Made by a program: the position numbers and the translations under genes. The notes beneath the pieces are model-generated. The model made no database searches. It worked only from the letters and a program-made list of their open reading frames with translations, and had not been told where the DNA came from. Of a stretch of DNA of 64,000 nt, positions 26,471 through 35,902 are shown in pieces (position 1 is the stretch's first letter; each line of letters opens with the position of its first letter). Source of the DNA: Acidovorax sp. 107 (GTDB lineage: Bacteria > Pseudomonadota > Gammaproteobacteria > Burkholderiales > Burkholderiaceae_C); assembly GCF_003058055.1 (NCBI RefSeq), contig NZ_QBTZ01000001.1, positions 3,800,001 to 3,864,000 of the forward strand. Direction: 5' to 3'.

Positions 26471-27439
26471 TCACGACAGCTGCACCACCTGCACGCCAGG
26501 CAGCGAAGGCGATGGCGCTACGAACTCTTCCTTGTCAAACGCCTTGTCGCCGTCTTCGCTGGCAATGCCTGTGGCCTTGGCGTTCTGGAAGTCGTACAGG
26601 CTGCCGTCCAGCAGGTGCGAGGGCACCACGTTCTGCAGGGCGTTGAACATGTTCTCCACGCGGCCGGGGAATTTTTTCTCCCACTCACGCAGCATTTCGC
26701 CCACCTGCTTGCGCTGCAGGTTCTCCTGGCTGCCGCACAGGTTGCAAGGGATGATGGGGAAGTTGCGGTGCGCAGCCCAGCGGGCGGTGTCTTTCTCGGC
26801 CACGTAGGCCAGCGGGCGGATCACCACATGCTTGCCGTCGTCGCTCACCAGCTTGGGCGGCATGCTCTTCATCTTGCCGCCAAAGAACATGTTGAGCAGC
26901 AGCGTCTGCAAAATGTCGTCGCGGTGGTGGCCCAGTGCGATCTTGGTGCAGCCCAGCTCATCCGCCACGCGGTACAGAATGCCCCGGCGCAGGCGGCTGC
27001 ACAGGCTGCAGGTGGTCTTGCCCTCAGGGATCAGCTTCTTGACGATGCTGTAGGTGTCTTCGTTCTCGATGTGGAACGGCACGCCGGTGCTGGCCAGGTA
27101 CTCGGGCAGCACATGTTCAGGGAAGCCCGGCTGCTTCTGGTCCAGGTTGACGGCCACCAGGTCAAAGTGGATCGGCGCGCGGGCCTTGAGCTTGAGCAGG
27201 ATGTCCAGCAGCGCATAGCTGTCCTTGCCGCCCGACATGCACACCATCACCTTGTCGCCTTCTTCAATCATGTTGAAGTCGACGATGGCCTTGCCCACCT
27301 CGCGGCACAGGCGCTTTTCGAGCTTGTGGGTCTCGCGCTCGATCTTGATGCGCGTCGCGTTGGCGGTGGCGGGTTCTTGGGGGGCGTCTTCCGCCTCCGT
27401 CCAGCTGTTTTGCATGGGGTTGTCGATCACTGCATTCAT
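26471..27439 (-). CDS. ttcA: tRNA 2-thiocytidine biosynthesis protein TtcA
   Basis: 322-residue ATP-dependent enzyme that thiolates C32 of certain tRNAs, using an iron-sulfur cluster. PP-loop motif [13 protein letters not shown] activates the cytidine; the cluster/catalytic cysteines are the CSLC of [12 protein letters not shown] and the [13 protein letters not shown] cysteine. [21 protein letters not shown] is diagnostic of TtcA. Start at the ATG 27439 (MNAVIDNP) rather than an extension into folB. It follows folB by four bases, so it is the last gene of an SDR-folB-ttcA operon. Confidence 0.95.
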   Translation of the reverse strand: MNAVIDNPMQNSWTEAEDAPQEPATANATRIKIERETHKLEKRLCREVGKAIVDFNMIEEGDKVMVCMSGGKDSYALLDILLKLKARAPIHFDLVAVNLDQKQPGFPEHVLPEYLASTGVPFHIENEDTYSIVKKLIPEGKTTCSLCSRLRRGILYRVADELGCTKIALGHHRDDILQTLLLNMFFGGKMKSMPPKLVSDDGKHVVIRPLAYVAEKDTARWAAHRNFPIIPCNLCGSQENLQRKQVGEMLREWEKKFPGRVENMFNALQNVVPSHLLDGSLYDFQNAKATGIASEDGDKAFDKEEFVAPSPSLPGVQVVQLS

Positions 27440-27443
27440 AGAT

Positions 27444-27815
27444 TTACCACTGCCCTGTCTCAATGCGAATCGCCACTTCGCAGTCGTCAAAAATTTCGAG
27501 TTTGGCGATTTTCACGCGCACACCCAGCACGCCGGGCAGCTGCATCAGGCGGTGGGCCAGCTTGCCGATCAGGCTCTCCAGCAGGTTCACGTGTTCCGCC
27601 GTGCACTCGTCGATGATGATCTGGCGCACGCGGCGATAGTCCAGCACATGGCCGATGTCGTCGTCGCGCGGGGCCAGTGGCTGCACGCCTAGGCTCAGCT
27701 CGGCATCCACCTGGATGGGCTGCGGGTCGGTCTTTTCGTGGTCGAGGATGCCCAGGTTGGCGTCAAAGCGCAAACCGGTGAGCGTGAGGATCTGGGTGCC
27801 AACAGCGTGGGTCAT
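27444..27815 (-). CDS. folB: Dihydroneopterin aldolase
   Basis: 123-residue enzyme of tetrahydrofolate synthesis that converts 7,8-dihydroneopterin to 6-hydroxymethyl-dihydropterin and glycolaldehyde. It carries the FolB pattern: [15 protein letters not shown] with the catalytic glutamate region, [19 protein letters not shown], and [14 protein letters not shown]. Length and position between a pteridine-reductase-like gene and ttcA are usual for beta-proteobacteria. The ATG at 27815 is preceded by AGGA. Confidence 0.93.
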   Translation of the reverse strand: MTHAVGTQILTLTGLRFDANLGILDHEKTDPQPIQVDAELSLGVQPLAPRDDDIGHVLDYRRVRQIIIDECTAEHVNLLESLIGKLAHRLMQLPGVLGVRVKIAKLEIFDDCEVAIRIETGQW

Positions 27816-27855
27816 GGGAGAAGGTCCTGGCTTGAGTGAGCGGGTGTGCGTGCGC

Positions 27856-28650
27856 TCACATCAGCGAAAAATCGCGGTCAAACTTCATCAGGTGCTGGCC
27901 ACCATCGACCAGCAGGGTGGTGCCGGTGAGGGACCGGTTTTCCAGCGCAAACTTCACAGTGGCGGCCACGTCCTCGGCGGTGGACGAGCGGCCCAACGGC
28001 GAGAGCGCATGCAGCTGGGCAAACTTGTCGTCGCTGAGCATGTGGCTGGTCAGTGTGAGGCCGGGCGCCACGCCCACCACCCGCACGCGCGGCGCCAGGG
28101 CCAGTGCCAGCATGGTGCCGGCGGCTTCCAGCGCGGCCTTGGAGAGCGTGTAGCTCACGAAGTCGGGGTTCTGGTTCCAGAGCTTCTGGTCCAGCAGGTT
28201 GACCACGGCGCCCTGGGCATCGGCCTCGCCCGCCGCCGCCCGGTCGGTCAGATGCTGGTGCAGGGCCTGGGCGAGCAGCACCGGGGCGGCAGTGTTGCTG
28301 CGCAGGTGCTTTTCGAGCGCGGCAAAACCAAAGGTCTCGGCATTGTCATGTTCGAACAGCGAGGCGCTGTTGACCACCGCGTCCACACTGCCGAAATGCG
28401 CCACCACGCGGGGCAGCAGACCGCGCACGGCGGCCTCGTCATCAAAATCGGCCTCAAAATGGGCGCTTGCGCTAGTCAATTTTGCGCATTCAGCTACGCT
28501 ATTGATAGCGTCTTGGGCTGAAGAGCGGTAGTGCACGGCCACCTGCCAGCCACCCGCTGCCAGGGCCAGCGCAATGCTGCGGCCCAGGCGCTTGGCGGCA
28601 CCGGTCACCAGCACGGTGCGGGGGCGATGGGGCAGGGAAGGGGTGGACAT
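27856..28650 (-). CDS. Short-chain dehydrogenase, FolM/PTR1-like pteridine reductase
   Basis: 264-residue NADPH-dependent SDR. Cofactor motif TGAAKRLGRS has the arginine typical of pteridine reductases, NSASLFEHD replaces the classical NNAG, and the catalytic YxxxK is YTLSK. NLLDQKLWNQNPDFVSYTLS matches the PTR1/FolM branch, which reduces dihydromonapterin or dihydrofolate. Adjacency to folB supports a pterin role. A dispersed repeat encodes residues 47-66 (DAINSVAECAKLTSASAHFE), in the variable region after the second strand, without breaking the frame. Start at ATG 28650, back-to-back with midA. Confidence 0.85.
   Translation of the reverse strand: MSTPSLPHRPRTVLVTGAAKRLGRSIALALAAGGWQVAVHYRSSAQDAINSVAECAKLTSASAHFEADFDDEAAVRGLLPRVVAHFGSVDAVVNSASLFEHDNAETFGFAALEKHLRSNTAAPVLLAQALHQHLTDRAAAGEADAQGAVVNLLDQKLWNQNPDFVSYTLSKAALEAAGTMLALALAPRVRVVGVAPGLTLTSHMLSDDKFAQLHALSPLGRSSTAEDVAATVKFALENRSLTGTTLLVDGGQHLMKFDRDFSLM
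28453..28510 (-). repeat. Dispersed short repeat, copy 5, in frame inside the FolM-like gene
   Basis: Minus-strand reading CGCTATCAATAGCGTAGCTG, then AATGCGCAAAATTGACTAGC, then GCAAGCGCC. It shares the family's two landmarks (ATAGC...AGCTG and ACTAGCGC) at the same spacing. It is translated in the SDR reading frame. Confidence 0.65.
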
Positions 28651-28660
28651 GTGGGAGACA

Positions 28661-29779
28661 ATGCGGGCCGTGACCCAAAGACCCGACAGTTTAACGACCG
28701 CCCTGCACCAGCACATCGCCCAGGCCATTGCCGCCGAGGGCGGATGGCTGGGGTTTGACCGCTTCATGGCCTTGGCGTTGTACACGCCCGGCCTGGGCTA
28801 CTACGCCAACGATTCCACCAAATTCGGCGCCATGCCCGAGTCGGGCAGCGACTTTGTGACCGCGCCCGAGCTCACGCCCCTGTTTGGCCAGACGCTGGCC
28901 GTGCAGGTGGGCCAGGCTCTGGCGCAGACCGGTACCTACGAGGTGTGGGAGTTCGGCGCAGGCTCGGGCGCGCTGGCGCTGCAATTGCTCGATGCCCTGG
29001 CCGACCAGGTGCAGCGTTACACCATCGTCGATCTGTCGGGCAGCCTGCGCGCCCGCCAGCAGGCCAGGCTGGAGGCCCATGCGCCCAAACTGCGCTGGGT
29101 GGATGCGCTGCCAGAGCACATCGAAGGCGTGGTCGTGGGCAATGAGGTGCTCGATGCCATGCCCGTTCAGCTGCTTGCGCGCCACGGCGGTCAGCAAAGT
29201 GGGGTGTGGCACGAACGCGGCGTGGTGGTGGCCGAAGACGGCCGCTTTGCCTGGGCCGACCGCCCCACGGCCCTGCGCCCTCCCATCGTCATCGAAGGTC
29301 CGCAGGACTACCTGACCGAGATCCACGCGCAGGGAGAAGGCTTCATGCGCATGCTGGCCGACCGACTGACGCGCGGTGCCGCGTTCTTGCTCGACTACGG
29401 TTTTGGCGAAGACGAGTACTACCACCCCCAGCGCCACATGGGCACGGTGATGTGCCACCAGGGGCATCTCGCCGATGGCGACCCGCTGGTGGCGGTGGGC
29501 TTGAAGGACATCACCGCCCACGTGAACTTCACGGCCATGGCGCTTGCCGCGCAGGACGCGGGGCTGCAGGTACTGGGCTACACCACGCAGGCGCACTTTC
29601 TCATCAACTGTGGATTGCTCCCAATAATGGAGCGCCTACCGCAGGCGCAGCGTGCTATAGCGGCCAAATTGATCATGGAACACGAGATGGGTGAGCTGTT
29701 CAAAGTGCTGGCCGTGGGCGCTGGCGAGCCATGGGAGCCCATGGGGTTTGCGCATGGGGACCGGTCCCACCGGCTTTGA
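28661..29779 (+). CDS. MidA/NDUFAF7-family SAM-dependent methyltransferase
   Basis: 372-residue class I methyltransferase of the COG1565 family. In eukaryotes the relative NDUFAF7 methylates an arginine of a complex I subunit; the bacterial target is not known to me. SAM-binding motif VWEFGAGSGALALQLL lies near residue 90, with IVDLSGSLRARQ as motif II and GNEVLDAMPVQLL after it. GYYANDSTKFG and GSDFVTAPELTPLFG are family hallmarks. Start is the ATG at 28661 (GGGAG five bases upstream); the ATG at 28649 is an alternative. It overlaps the divergent SDR start. A repeat-like segment codes for residues ~318-337. Confidence 0.88.
   Translation: MRAVTQRPDSLTTALHQHIAQAIAAEGGWLGFDRFMALALYTPGLGYYANDSTKFGAMPESGSDFVTAPELTPLFGQTLAVQVGQALAQTGTYEVWEFGAGSGALALQLLDALADQVQRYTIVDLSGSLRARQQARLEAHAPKLRWVDALPEHIEGVVVGNEVLDAMPVQLLARHGGQQSGVWHERGVVVAEDGRFAWADRPTALRPPIVIEGPQDYLTEIHAQGEGFMRMLADRLTRGAAFLLDYGFGEDEYYHPQRHMGTVMCHQGHLADGDPLVAVGLKDITAHVNFTAMALAAQDAGLQVLGYTTQAHFLINCGLLPIMERLPQAQRAIAAKLIMEHEMGELFKVLAVGAGEPWEPMGFAHGDRSHRL
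29613..29672 (-). repeat. Possible dispersed repeat, copy 6, inside midA-like gene
   Basis: Minus strand GCTATAGCACGCTGCGCCTG then GGTAGGCGCTCCATTATTGG. It keeps the ATAGC...TGCGC...GGCGCT landmarks of the family but is more diverged and GC-richer than the others, so the assignment is tentative. Confidence 0.4.
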
Positions 29780-29805
29780 CACCCTGAACAGGCCCTGGCC
29801 CGACC

Positions 29806-30000
29806 ATGTTCCGCTGGCTCATCGTGATCTTCCTGGCCCTGATGTTCATCAGCTGGCTGTCGCCGCTGCTGCGCCGCATGGGCTTTGGGCGGTTGCCGGG
29901 GGATTTCCGATTCCGCTGGCTGGGGCGGGACTGGGACGTGCCGCTCGCGTCCACGCTGCTGCTGAGCTTTGTGGTCAGCCTGCTGACCAAGCTCCTCTGA
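29806..30000 (+). CDS. DUF2905 small membrane protein
   Basis: 64-residue protein with two membrane helices (about 3-22 and 47-63) and the DUF2905 loop RRMGFGRLPGDFRF between them. Conserved in many bacteria, function unknown. It follows the midA-like gene by 26 bp on the same strand and ends 20 bp before the convergent otsA stop. Confidence 0.85.
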   Translation: MFRWLIVIFLALMFISWLSPLLRRMGFGRLPGDFRFRWLGRDWDVPLASTLLLSFVVSLLTKLL

Positions 30001-30019
30001 TGGCCCGGCCTTCTGCCCT

Positions 30020-31399
30020 CTAGTCGCCCGATGCCTGCAGCGCTTTCAGGAACGCGTTGCGCCACCAGTGCACATCGCGCTCCCTGATGCGCGCCATGAG
30101 TTTCTGGTGACGTGCCTGCCGTTCGGCCAGCGGCATCTGCAGCGCCTGCTGGATGCTGTCGGCCATGCCCTGGGTGTCGTAGGGGTTCACCAACAGCGCC
30201 TCTTTCAGCTGTTCGGCCGCACCGGCAAACCGCGACAACACCAGTACGCCGGGGTTGTCCGGGTCTTGTGCCACCACGTATTCCTTGGCCACCAGGTTCA
30301 TGCCGTCGCGAAGCGGCGTGACCAGGCCCACGGCGGCGGCGCGACACAGACCCGGCACGCGCTTGCGCGCCACCATGCGGTGGATATAGCGCACGGGCAT
30401 CCAGTCCAGTTCGCCGTAGTCGCCGTTGACGGAGCCGCACAGGCCCTCCAGCTCGTGGCGCAGGTCGGCATAGGCATGCACGTCGTCACGGGTGGGTGAC
30501 GCGATCATGATGAGTGTGGCGCTGTCGCGGTTTTCAGGGTAGCGGTCCAGCAGCTCGCGGAACGCGCGCACACGGTGCGGAATGCCTTTGGAGTAGTCGA
30601 GCCGGTCAATGCCCAGCAGCAGGCGCCGGCGGGAATACTCGTCGCGCATGTTCTCGTAGGTCTCCACCGCGTCGGGGGCGTGCGTGAGGCGCGTGAACTC
30701 GTCCACGTCGATGCCGATGGGAAACGACTGCACCACCACCGTGGCCCCGAAGGCGCGCACGCGTTTTTCGTCCAAGGATTCCGCGCTGCCTTCGTTGCGC
30801 ACGTAGCGCGTGAAATGCGAAACATCAGCCTCGCTCTGCAGCCCCACCAGGTCATAGGCAAACAGCGAGCGCATCAGCCACTCATGCTGCGGGATGGCCG
30901 CCATGATGAGCGGCGGTGGCATGGGAATGTGCAGGAAAAACCCGATGCGCTGCTTGCAGCCCATGGCGCGCAACTCGGCCGCCAGCGGGATCAGGTGGTA
31001 GTCATGCACCCAGATCACATCGTCGTCGCGCAGCAGCGGCAGCAGCTTGCGCGCAAACATCTGGTTCACGCGCCGGTAGCCTGCGATGTAGCTGGCGTTG
31101 AAGTCGGCGAGGTCCAGCCGGTAATGGAACACCGGCCACAACACGCTGTTGCTGTAGCCGTGGTAGTAGCTGTCGTGGTCCTCGCGGCACAGGTCCACGG
31201 TGGCCAGTGTGACGGCGCCGGCCTGCCGGGTGTGGAGTTCGCCCTCGCCGGGCGTGCCGCCTTCGACCACGGTGCCGCTCCAGCCAAACCACAGCCCGCC
31301 TGTCTGGTTCAGGGCCTCGCCCAAGGCGACGGCCAGGCCGCCTGCAGCGGGTTTGCGGGGATCTGCGAGGCGGTTGGAGATGACGACAAGACGGCTCAT
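30020..31399 (-). CDS. otsA: Alpha,alpha-trehalose-phosphate synthase (UDP-forming)
   Basis: 459-residue GT20 enzyme that joins UDP-glucose and glucose 6-phosphate to trehalose 6-phosphate, the first step of osmoprotectant trehalose synthesis. Begins [14 protein letters not shown] as in OtsA; N-terminal glycine loop GGLAVAL and GLWFGWSG bind glucose 6-phosphate; [27 protein letters not shown] and [13 protein letters not shown] are the donor and catalytic regions. It is the last gene of the otsB-GH15-otsA operon, 48 bp after the GH15 stop. Confidence 0.96.
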   Translation of the reverse strand: MSRLVVISNRLADPRKPAAGGLAVALGEALNQTGGLWFGWSGTVVEGGTPGEGELHTRQAGAVTLATVDLCREDHDSYYHGYSNSVLWPVFHYRLDLADFNASYIAGYRRVNQMFARKLLPLLRDDDVIWVHDYHLIPLAAELRAMGCKQRIGFFLHIPMPPPLIMAAIPQHEWLMRSLFAYDLVGLQSEADVSHFTRYVRNEGSAESLDEKRVRAFGATVVVQSFPIGIDVDEFTRLTHAPDAVETYENMRDEYSRRRLLLGIDRLDYSKGIPHRVRAFRELLDRYPENRDSATLIMIASPTRDDVHAYADLRHELEGLCGSVNGDYGELDWMPVRYIHRMVARKRVPGLCRAAAVGLVTPLRDGMNLVAKEYVVAQDPDNPGVLVLSRFAGAAEQLKEALLVNPYDTQGMADSIQQALQMPLAERQARHQKLMARIRERDVHWWRNAFLKALQASGD

Positions 31400-31447
31400 G
31401 GACCGATCATCGTTGTGGATCGGTCCCGGCCGTTGTCGGACAGAGCC

Positions 31448-33253
31448 TCAAATCACGCTGTCCCAGGGGGCAGAAAGCCGCACGGCCGCGTTGATCACGC
31501 CCACCATCGAGTAGGTCTGCGGGAAGTTGCCCCACATCTCGCGGGTTTCGGGGTGCGTGTCCTCGGACAGCAGGCCCAGTGGGTTGCGGGCGGCCAGCAT
31601 GGTCTCGAAGATGGCCCGCGACTCGGCCTTGCGGCCAATACGCGCCAGCGCATCAATGCGCCAGAAGGTGCAGATGTTGAAGGCTGTCTCGGGCTTGCCG
31701 AAGTCGTCGGCCGCCTCGTAGCGGCGCATGTAGGGACCGTCGCACAGGCTCTTTTCCATGGCCTCCACGGTGCTCACAAAGCGCGAGTCCTTGGGGTCGA
31801 TGAGGCCCACCTCGGCCATCAGCAGCACGCTGGCGTCCAGCTCGTGCCCGCCAAAACTCTCGGCAAACGCCTGGCGTTCTTCGCACCACGACTTGTCGAG
31901 GATCTCGGCGCGCATGCGGTCGGCATGTTGCTGCCAGTGGCTGGCACGGTCGGCCAGCTGCAGCGTGGCGGCGATCTTGGCCAGGCGGTCGCAGGCGGCC
32001 CAGCTCATCAGGGCCGACGAGGTGTGCACCCGCGCACGTGTGCGCAGCTCCCACATGCCCGCATCGGGCTGGCCGTACACGCGCACCGCGTTGTCGCCCA
32101 CCTGTTCCAGTCGCGTGAATTCGGCCAGGCCCGCGCGGTGCAGCAGGCGGTGGTCGTGGAAGGCCTGGGCCGCGCCCAGCACGATGTTGCCGTACACGTC
32201 GTGCTGAAAATGCTCGGCCGCCTGGTTGCCCACGCGCACCGGACCCATGCCCCGGTAGCCTGCCAGCTGCGGCACCAAGCTCTCGGGCAGGTCCTTCTCC
32301 AGTCCAATGCCGTACAGCGGCTGGATGTGGCCGTCGCCGCCTTCGACCACCACGTTGCTCAGCCAGCGCAGGTAGTCCTCCATGGTGCCTACCTCGGAAA
32401 TGCTGTTGAGCGCGCGCACCACAAAGAACGCGTCGCGCAGCCAGCAGTAGCGGTAGTCCCAATTGCGGCCGCTGTGGGCGGACTCGGGGATGCTGGTGGT
32501 CATGGCCGCCACGATGGCGCCGGTGTCTTCGTACAGCGACAGCTTGAGCGTGATGGCCGCACGGATCACCGCGTCCTGCCACTCCAGCGGCAGCGCCAGG
32601 GCGCGCGCCCAGTTGCGCCAGTAGGAGGTGGTTTCCTGCTCGAACAGGCGCGCGGTGTCGGCGATGCCTTCGGTGAGGGTTTCGTCGGCGCCCAGCAGAA
32701 AGTTGTGCTCGCGCGTGAGCACAAACGCCTGACCCGACAGCACATGAGACACCGGCGCATCGGTGGACAGGCGCAGCGTCATGTTCTCCCCCACGTAGCG
32801 GATGTGGTTGCTGCCGCGCGTGATGTGGGGCTCCGTCTGGCCCCAGTCGTAGCGCACCTTGAGCGCCACGCGGATGCGCGGCGCGCCCTGGATGGGGCGC
32901 ACCCGGCGCACCAGTGTCATGGGCCGGAAGAAGCGCGAGCGGCTGTGGAAGCGCGGCGCAAAGTCGGTGATCTCTACGCCGTGCCCGGCCTTGTCGAACA
33001 GCTGCGTGCGCAGGACGGCGGTATTGGGCTCGTACCACTGGTGGGTCGAGGCCAGGTCTTCCAGCTCGATCGCAAAGTGGCTGCCCTCGTCACCGGGTTG
33101 CAACAAGGCGTTGAACACCGGGTCGCCATCAAAGCGGGGCAGGCAGCACCACACCATGCGGGCATGGTCGTCGATCAGTGCGCTGATGGCGCAGTTGCCG
33201 ATCATGCCCAGGTTCAAGGTCCCGGACTGGGGTTCGGTGGCGGCTGTGTTCAT
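31448..33253 (-). CDS. Glycoside hydrolase family 15 protein
   Basis: 601-residue cytoplasmic protein with no signal peptide: an N-terminal beta-sandwich and a C-terminal (alpha/alpha)6 barrel typical of bacterial GH15. The GH15 signature WDYRYCWLRDAFFVVRAL holds the substrate-binding arginine and aspartate. Family members are glucoamylases, glucodextranases and trehalases. Its place between otsB and otsA, sharing ATGA with otsB, suggests action on trehalose or a related glucan, possibly recycling, but the substrate is inferred only. Confidence 0.88.
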   Translation of the reverse strand: MNTAATEPQSGTLNLGMIGNCAISALIDDHARMVWCCLPRFDGDPVFNALLQPGDEGSHFAIELEDLASTHQWYEPNTAVLRTQLFDKAGHGVEITDFAPRFHSRSRFFRPMTLVRRVRPIQGAPRIRVALKVRYDWGQTEPHITRGSNHIRYVGENMTLRLSTDAPVSHVLSGQAFVLTREHNFLLGADETLTEGIADTARLFEQETTSYWRNWARALALPLEWQDAVIRAAITLKLSLYEDTGAIVAAMTTSIPESAHSGRNWDYRYCWLRDAFFVVRALNSISEVGTMEDYLRWLSNVVVEGGDGHIQPLYGIGLEKDLPESLVPQLAGYRGMGPVRVGNQAAEHFQHDVYGNIVLGAAQAFHDHRLLHRAGLAEFTRLEQVGDNAVRVYGQPDAGMWELRTRARVHTSSALMSWAACDRLAKIAATLQLADRASHWQQHADRMRAEILDKSWCEERQAFAESFGGHELDASVLLMAEVGLIDPKDSRFVSTVEAMEKSLCDGPYMRRYEAADDFGKPETAFNICTFWRIDALARIGRKAESRAIFETMLAARNPLGLLSEDTHPETREMWGNFPQTYSMVGVINAAVRLSAPWDSVI

Positions 33254-33987
33254 CGTTCGCGCTCCAGGGTCGTGCGTGCAGACGACAGCCAGCCACGCAG
33301 TGCGGCCGATGTCATGCAGCGGTGTTGTGCCATGGTCGGCCCTTCGCCCACCTTGATGCCCCAGCCGCCGAGCGCCTGCACGGCGGCAAAGCCGGCCTCA
33401 TCGGTGACGTCATCGCCCACAAAGACCGGTGTGCGGCCCGCAAAGGGCGGCTGGGTCATGAAATCGACGATGGCCTGGCCCTTGTGGACACCACGGGGCT
33501 TCACTTCAAAGACACATTTGCCGCGCAACAGTTCCACGCCCTCCACCTGGCGCATGGCGTGCGCGAGCGTGTCGTGGCACAAGGCCTCCAGCTGGGGGGC
33601 CAGGCGGTAGTGCAGGGCCACGCTGGCACGCTTGGTCTCCACCAGCAAGCCGGGGTGGCGGGATGCCAGGTCCTGTGCGGCCCGCAGCACGGGCTCCAGG
33701 GCGGGTGGTGCGGTGGCGAGGACAGAGGTCTCGCCCAGCCGGTATTGGGCCCCGTGCTCGCTGGCCAGCGGCAGCCGCAGCGGTGCCAGGAATCCGTCGA
33801 TGTCGGCCTCGGGCCGCCCGGTCACGATGGCCAGTGCGCCGTCCAGATGGGTGTGCAGCGAAGACAGCGTGGGCACCAGGCCCGACGCAACGCGCACTGC
33901 CTCGGGGCGCGGCGCCAGTTCGGTGAGCGTGCCGTCGAAATCCAGAAAAAGCGCATGGGCAGTTGTCAGTGTAGGGAGCAGCCGCAT
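33250..33987 (-). CDS. otsB: Trehalose-6-phosphate phosphatase
   Basis: 245-residue HAD phosphatase that removes phosphate from trehalose 6-phosphate. Motif I LFLDFDGTLTEL supplies the nucleophile Asp, motif II is in IVTGRP, and motif IV is FVGDDVTDEAGF. KCVFEVKPRGVHKGQA is the conserved OtsB region with the motif III lysine. Start is uncertain: ATG at 33987 (MRLLPTL) gives a compact protein; ATG at 33999 would add four residues. The long open frame upstream of that is not supported. First gene of the trehalose operon, divergent from trxC. Confidence 0.93.
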   Translation of the reverse strand: MRLLPTLTTAHALFLDFDGTLTELAPRPEAVRVASGLVPTLSSLHTHLDGALAIVTGRPEADIDGFLAPLRLPLASEHGAQYRLGETSVLATAPPALEPVLRAAQDLASRHPGLLVETKRASVALHYRLAPQLEALCHDTLAHAMRQVEGVELLRGKCVFEVKPRGVHKGQAIVDFMTQPPFAGRTPVFVGDDVTDEAGFAAVQALGGWGIKVGEGPTMAQHRCMTSAALRGWLSSARTTLERER

Positions 33988-34163
33988 GCGCGAAACCATA
34001 GCAGACACTGCAATGCGGATACGGCCACCAGGGGGATTCGGGGCAAGTAACTGGGCGCAAGGTCTGCGACCTGCTGCAACCGGGGCAACGGGGATTCCGC
34101 GGCGTGCCCTTGAAACGGCATGTCTGCGCCGCCATGTGTTCAGCAACCTGTATGCCCCACGCC

Positions 34164-34601
34164 ATGACCGAAGCCCTGCACATCGTTTGCCCCCATTGCC
34201 ACACCACCAACCGCGTGCAAAGCGCCGACCTGGGCAGCGCACCCGATTGCGGCAAGTGCCATCAGCCCCTATTTTCGGGGGCTCCGCTGGAGTTGGACGC
34301 CACCAGCTTTGACAAGCATGTGGCACGCAGTCACCTCCCGGTGCTGGTGGACTTCTGGGCCCCTTGGTGCGGGCCGTGCCGCCAGATGGCGCCTGCCTTT
34401 GCGCAGGCGGCCCGCGAGCTGGAGCCCGGCGTGCGTCTGGCCAAACTCAACACCGAAGACCACCAGGCCATTGCCGCGCGGTATGCGATCCGCAGCATCC
34501 CGACCATGATCCTGTTTCAGCAGGGGCGCGAGGTGGCGCGCATTTCGGGCGCGCTGGGGGCTGCGGACATCGTGCGCTGGGTGCGCACAGCGGCGGCATA
34601 A
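34164..34601 (+). CDS. trxC: Thioredoxin 2
   Basis: 145-residue cytoplasmic disulfide reductase of the TrxC type. The N-terminal zinc-binding extension has two CxxC pairs (CPHC and CGKC), followed by a thioredoxin domain with active site WAPWCGPCRQM and the cis-proline loop RSIPTMILF. In E. coli the equivalent gene is OxyR-controlled; no regulator site was identified here. Start at ATG 34164 (MTEALHIVCPHC), where homology begins. Confidence 0.95.
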   Translation: MTEALHIVCPHCHTTNRVQSADLGSAPDCGKCHQPLFSGAPLELDATSFDKHVARSHLPVLVDFWAPWCGPCRQMAPAFAQAARELEPGVRLAKLNTEDHQAIAARYAIRSIPTMILFQQGREVARISGALGAADIVRWVRTAAA

Positions 34602-34617
34602 AAGCTCAAATCGTGAG

Positions 34618-34655
34618 AGCCCGTAGACGATCCCCTGACGGATCGTCTACGGGCT
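34618..34655. terminator. Perfect 16-bp hairpin between trxC and doxX
   Basis: AGCCCGTAGACGATCC (34618-34633) and its exact complement at 34640-34655 flank a six-base loop CCTGAC. The two convergent genes trxC and the DoxX gene end either side, so it most likely stops transcription in both directions. There is no adjacent T-run, unlike a textbook intrinsic terminator. Confidence 0.7.
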
Positions 34656-34656
34656 G

Positions 34657-35130
34657 TTAGCGGATTCCGAACGCCCGGTCGAGCGACAGGGCCCCCGCAC
34701 CACGCCCGACCAAGTACAGCATCAGCCCTGCCCACGACAGGTGGGTGGGCCAGGCATCGGGGTACACAAACACCTGAATGACCAGTGTCATGCCCAGCAA
34801 GGCCAGCGCCGACAGGCGCGTGAACAGGCCCAGCACCAGCAGCACGGCGAAGAGGTGCTCGGCCACTGTGGCCATCTGCGCCGCCAGCTCGGGCGGTAGC
34901 AAGGGCAGCTTGTATTCGTCGCGGAACAGGGCGTAAGCGCTGTCGGACACCGTGAACCAGCCCTCGACCTTGGTACGTGCGGACAGCCAGAAGATCCCTG
35001 CCACGGCCACGCGGTTGACCAGCGCCAGGAGGCTGTGGGGGGTGAGGAGGGTTGCGGCATCGGCCAGGCGGTCCAGCAGCAAGCGCGGGCCGTTGGCGGA
35101 GGCAGGGGAGATGTGGGTGGTGGTGTTCAT
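34657..35130 (-). CDS. DoxX-family membrane protein of the bufferin-type operon
   Basis: 157-residue protein with four predicted membrane helices and DoxX-family features ([19 protein letters not shown], then [21 protein letters not shown]). The ATG at 35130 has AGGTG six bases upstream, better than the ATG at 35139. DoxX-like proteins commonly close DUF2282-DUF692-DUF2063 operons and are thought to take part in redox or export steps at the membrane; the exact role is unproven. Fourth gene, 10 bp after the DUF2063 stop. Confidence 0.85.
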   Translation of the reverse strand: MNTTTHISPASANGPRLLLDRLADAATLLTPHSLLALVNRVAVAGIFWLSARTKVEGWFTVSDSAYALFRDEYKLPLLPPELAAQMATVAEHLFAVLLVLGLFTRLSALALLGMTLVIQVFVYPDAWPTHLSWAGLMLYLVGRGAGALSLDRAFGIR

Positions 35131-35140
35131 GGCGGGCACC

Positions 35141-35902
35141 TCAGTCTGTGTGGGAATCCGTTGGAATCAAGGCGCCCGCGTCCAGCAGGCGGCCCATCAG
35201 GGCGGCAAAGTCGATGCCCGGGTCGGCCTCCAGGGCGCGGGTGGCGGCGGCCTCCAGGGGCAGGCCTTGGGCGCAGGCGTCCAGAAAGGCCACTCCTGCA
35301 CGCGGTAGGGGATGCCACACCACTTCGGCATGGGGCCGGGTGAGCAAAGCCCCATCACCCGTCCACTCCAATGCTTCATTGGGGAGCAGACCTTCGCGGT
35401 GGCTCTGCCACAGGGCATATGCCGGATGCTCGTCGCACCAGGTCCAGCGTGCGGTGGGGTGCGGACGCAGCGGCACAAGGGGCAGCGTGTCGGGGGCCTG
35501 CTGCGCAAGCCAGCCACGGTCGATGGCGGTGGCATTCCCTGCCAGATGGCATTCGGTCCAGCACCGGTCCAGGCGCGCCACAGGGGGTAAGTAGGGCAGC
35601 TCGGCCGCCGGTGTAAACCCGGCCAGAAAGTCGGCAAACCCCGCGCCGTAGTTCACCAGCAGCCCGTCAACTGGCGGCTGCGCGCGGGCGTACACCGCAG
35701 CGGCGGCGCGGAACCAGTCTTCGCCCACCAGCTGGCTCACCGTGGGGTAGTTGGCTTGCAGCGCATCGATGCAGCCTTTGAGCGCGGTGTTGCGATACAC
35801 GGCAAATCCCGGTTGGGACTCCAGCGCAGACAGCCACGGTGCTTGCGCGGCGTGGCCGAGCAGCGCGGCAGAGAAGCCGTCCTGGAAGGTGCTCAGCTGC
35901 AT
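35141..35902 (-). CDS. DUF2063 (HvfC/BufC-type) partner of the MNIO enzyme
   Basis: 253 residues. The N-terminal half matches the DUF2063 putative DNA-binding fold ([46 protein letters not shown]), and the C-terminal half the HvfC domain. Despite the name, characterised relatives bind the RiPP precursor and deliver it to the MNIO enzyme. It overlaps the MNIO gene by 10 bp, a strong hint of coupled synthesis and a complex. Confidence 0.87.
   Translation of the reverse strand: MQLSTFQDGFSAALLGHAAQAPWLSALESQPGFAVYRNTALKGCIDALQANYPTVSQLVGEDWFRAAAAVYARAQPPVDGLLVNYGAGFADFLAGFTPAAELPYLPPVARLDRCWTECHLAGNATAIDRGWLAQQAPDTLPLVPLRPHPTARWTWCDEHPAYALWQSHREGLLPNEALEWTGDGALLTRPHAEVVWHPLPRAGVAFLDACAQGLPLEAAATRALEADPGIDFAALMGRLLDAGALIPTDSHTD

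Noticed and set aside
30575..33610. Open frame of about 1,000 codons antisense to otsA, GH15 and otsB
   Set aside because: Composition is His/Val/Gly/Gln-rich with no domain, typical of the mirror frame of GC-rich genes; the sense genes are unambiguous.
35141..35902. DUF2063 protein as a DNA-binding regulator of the operon
   Set aside because: The family's early annotation says putative DNA-binding, but in MNIO operons it acts as the precursor-binding partner; the ECF sigma factor and paired promoters already explain regulation.
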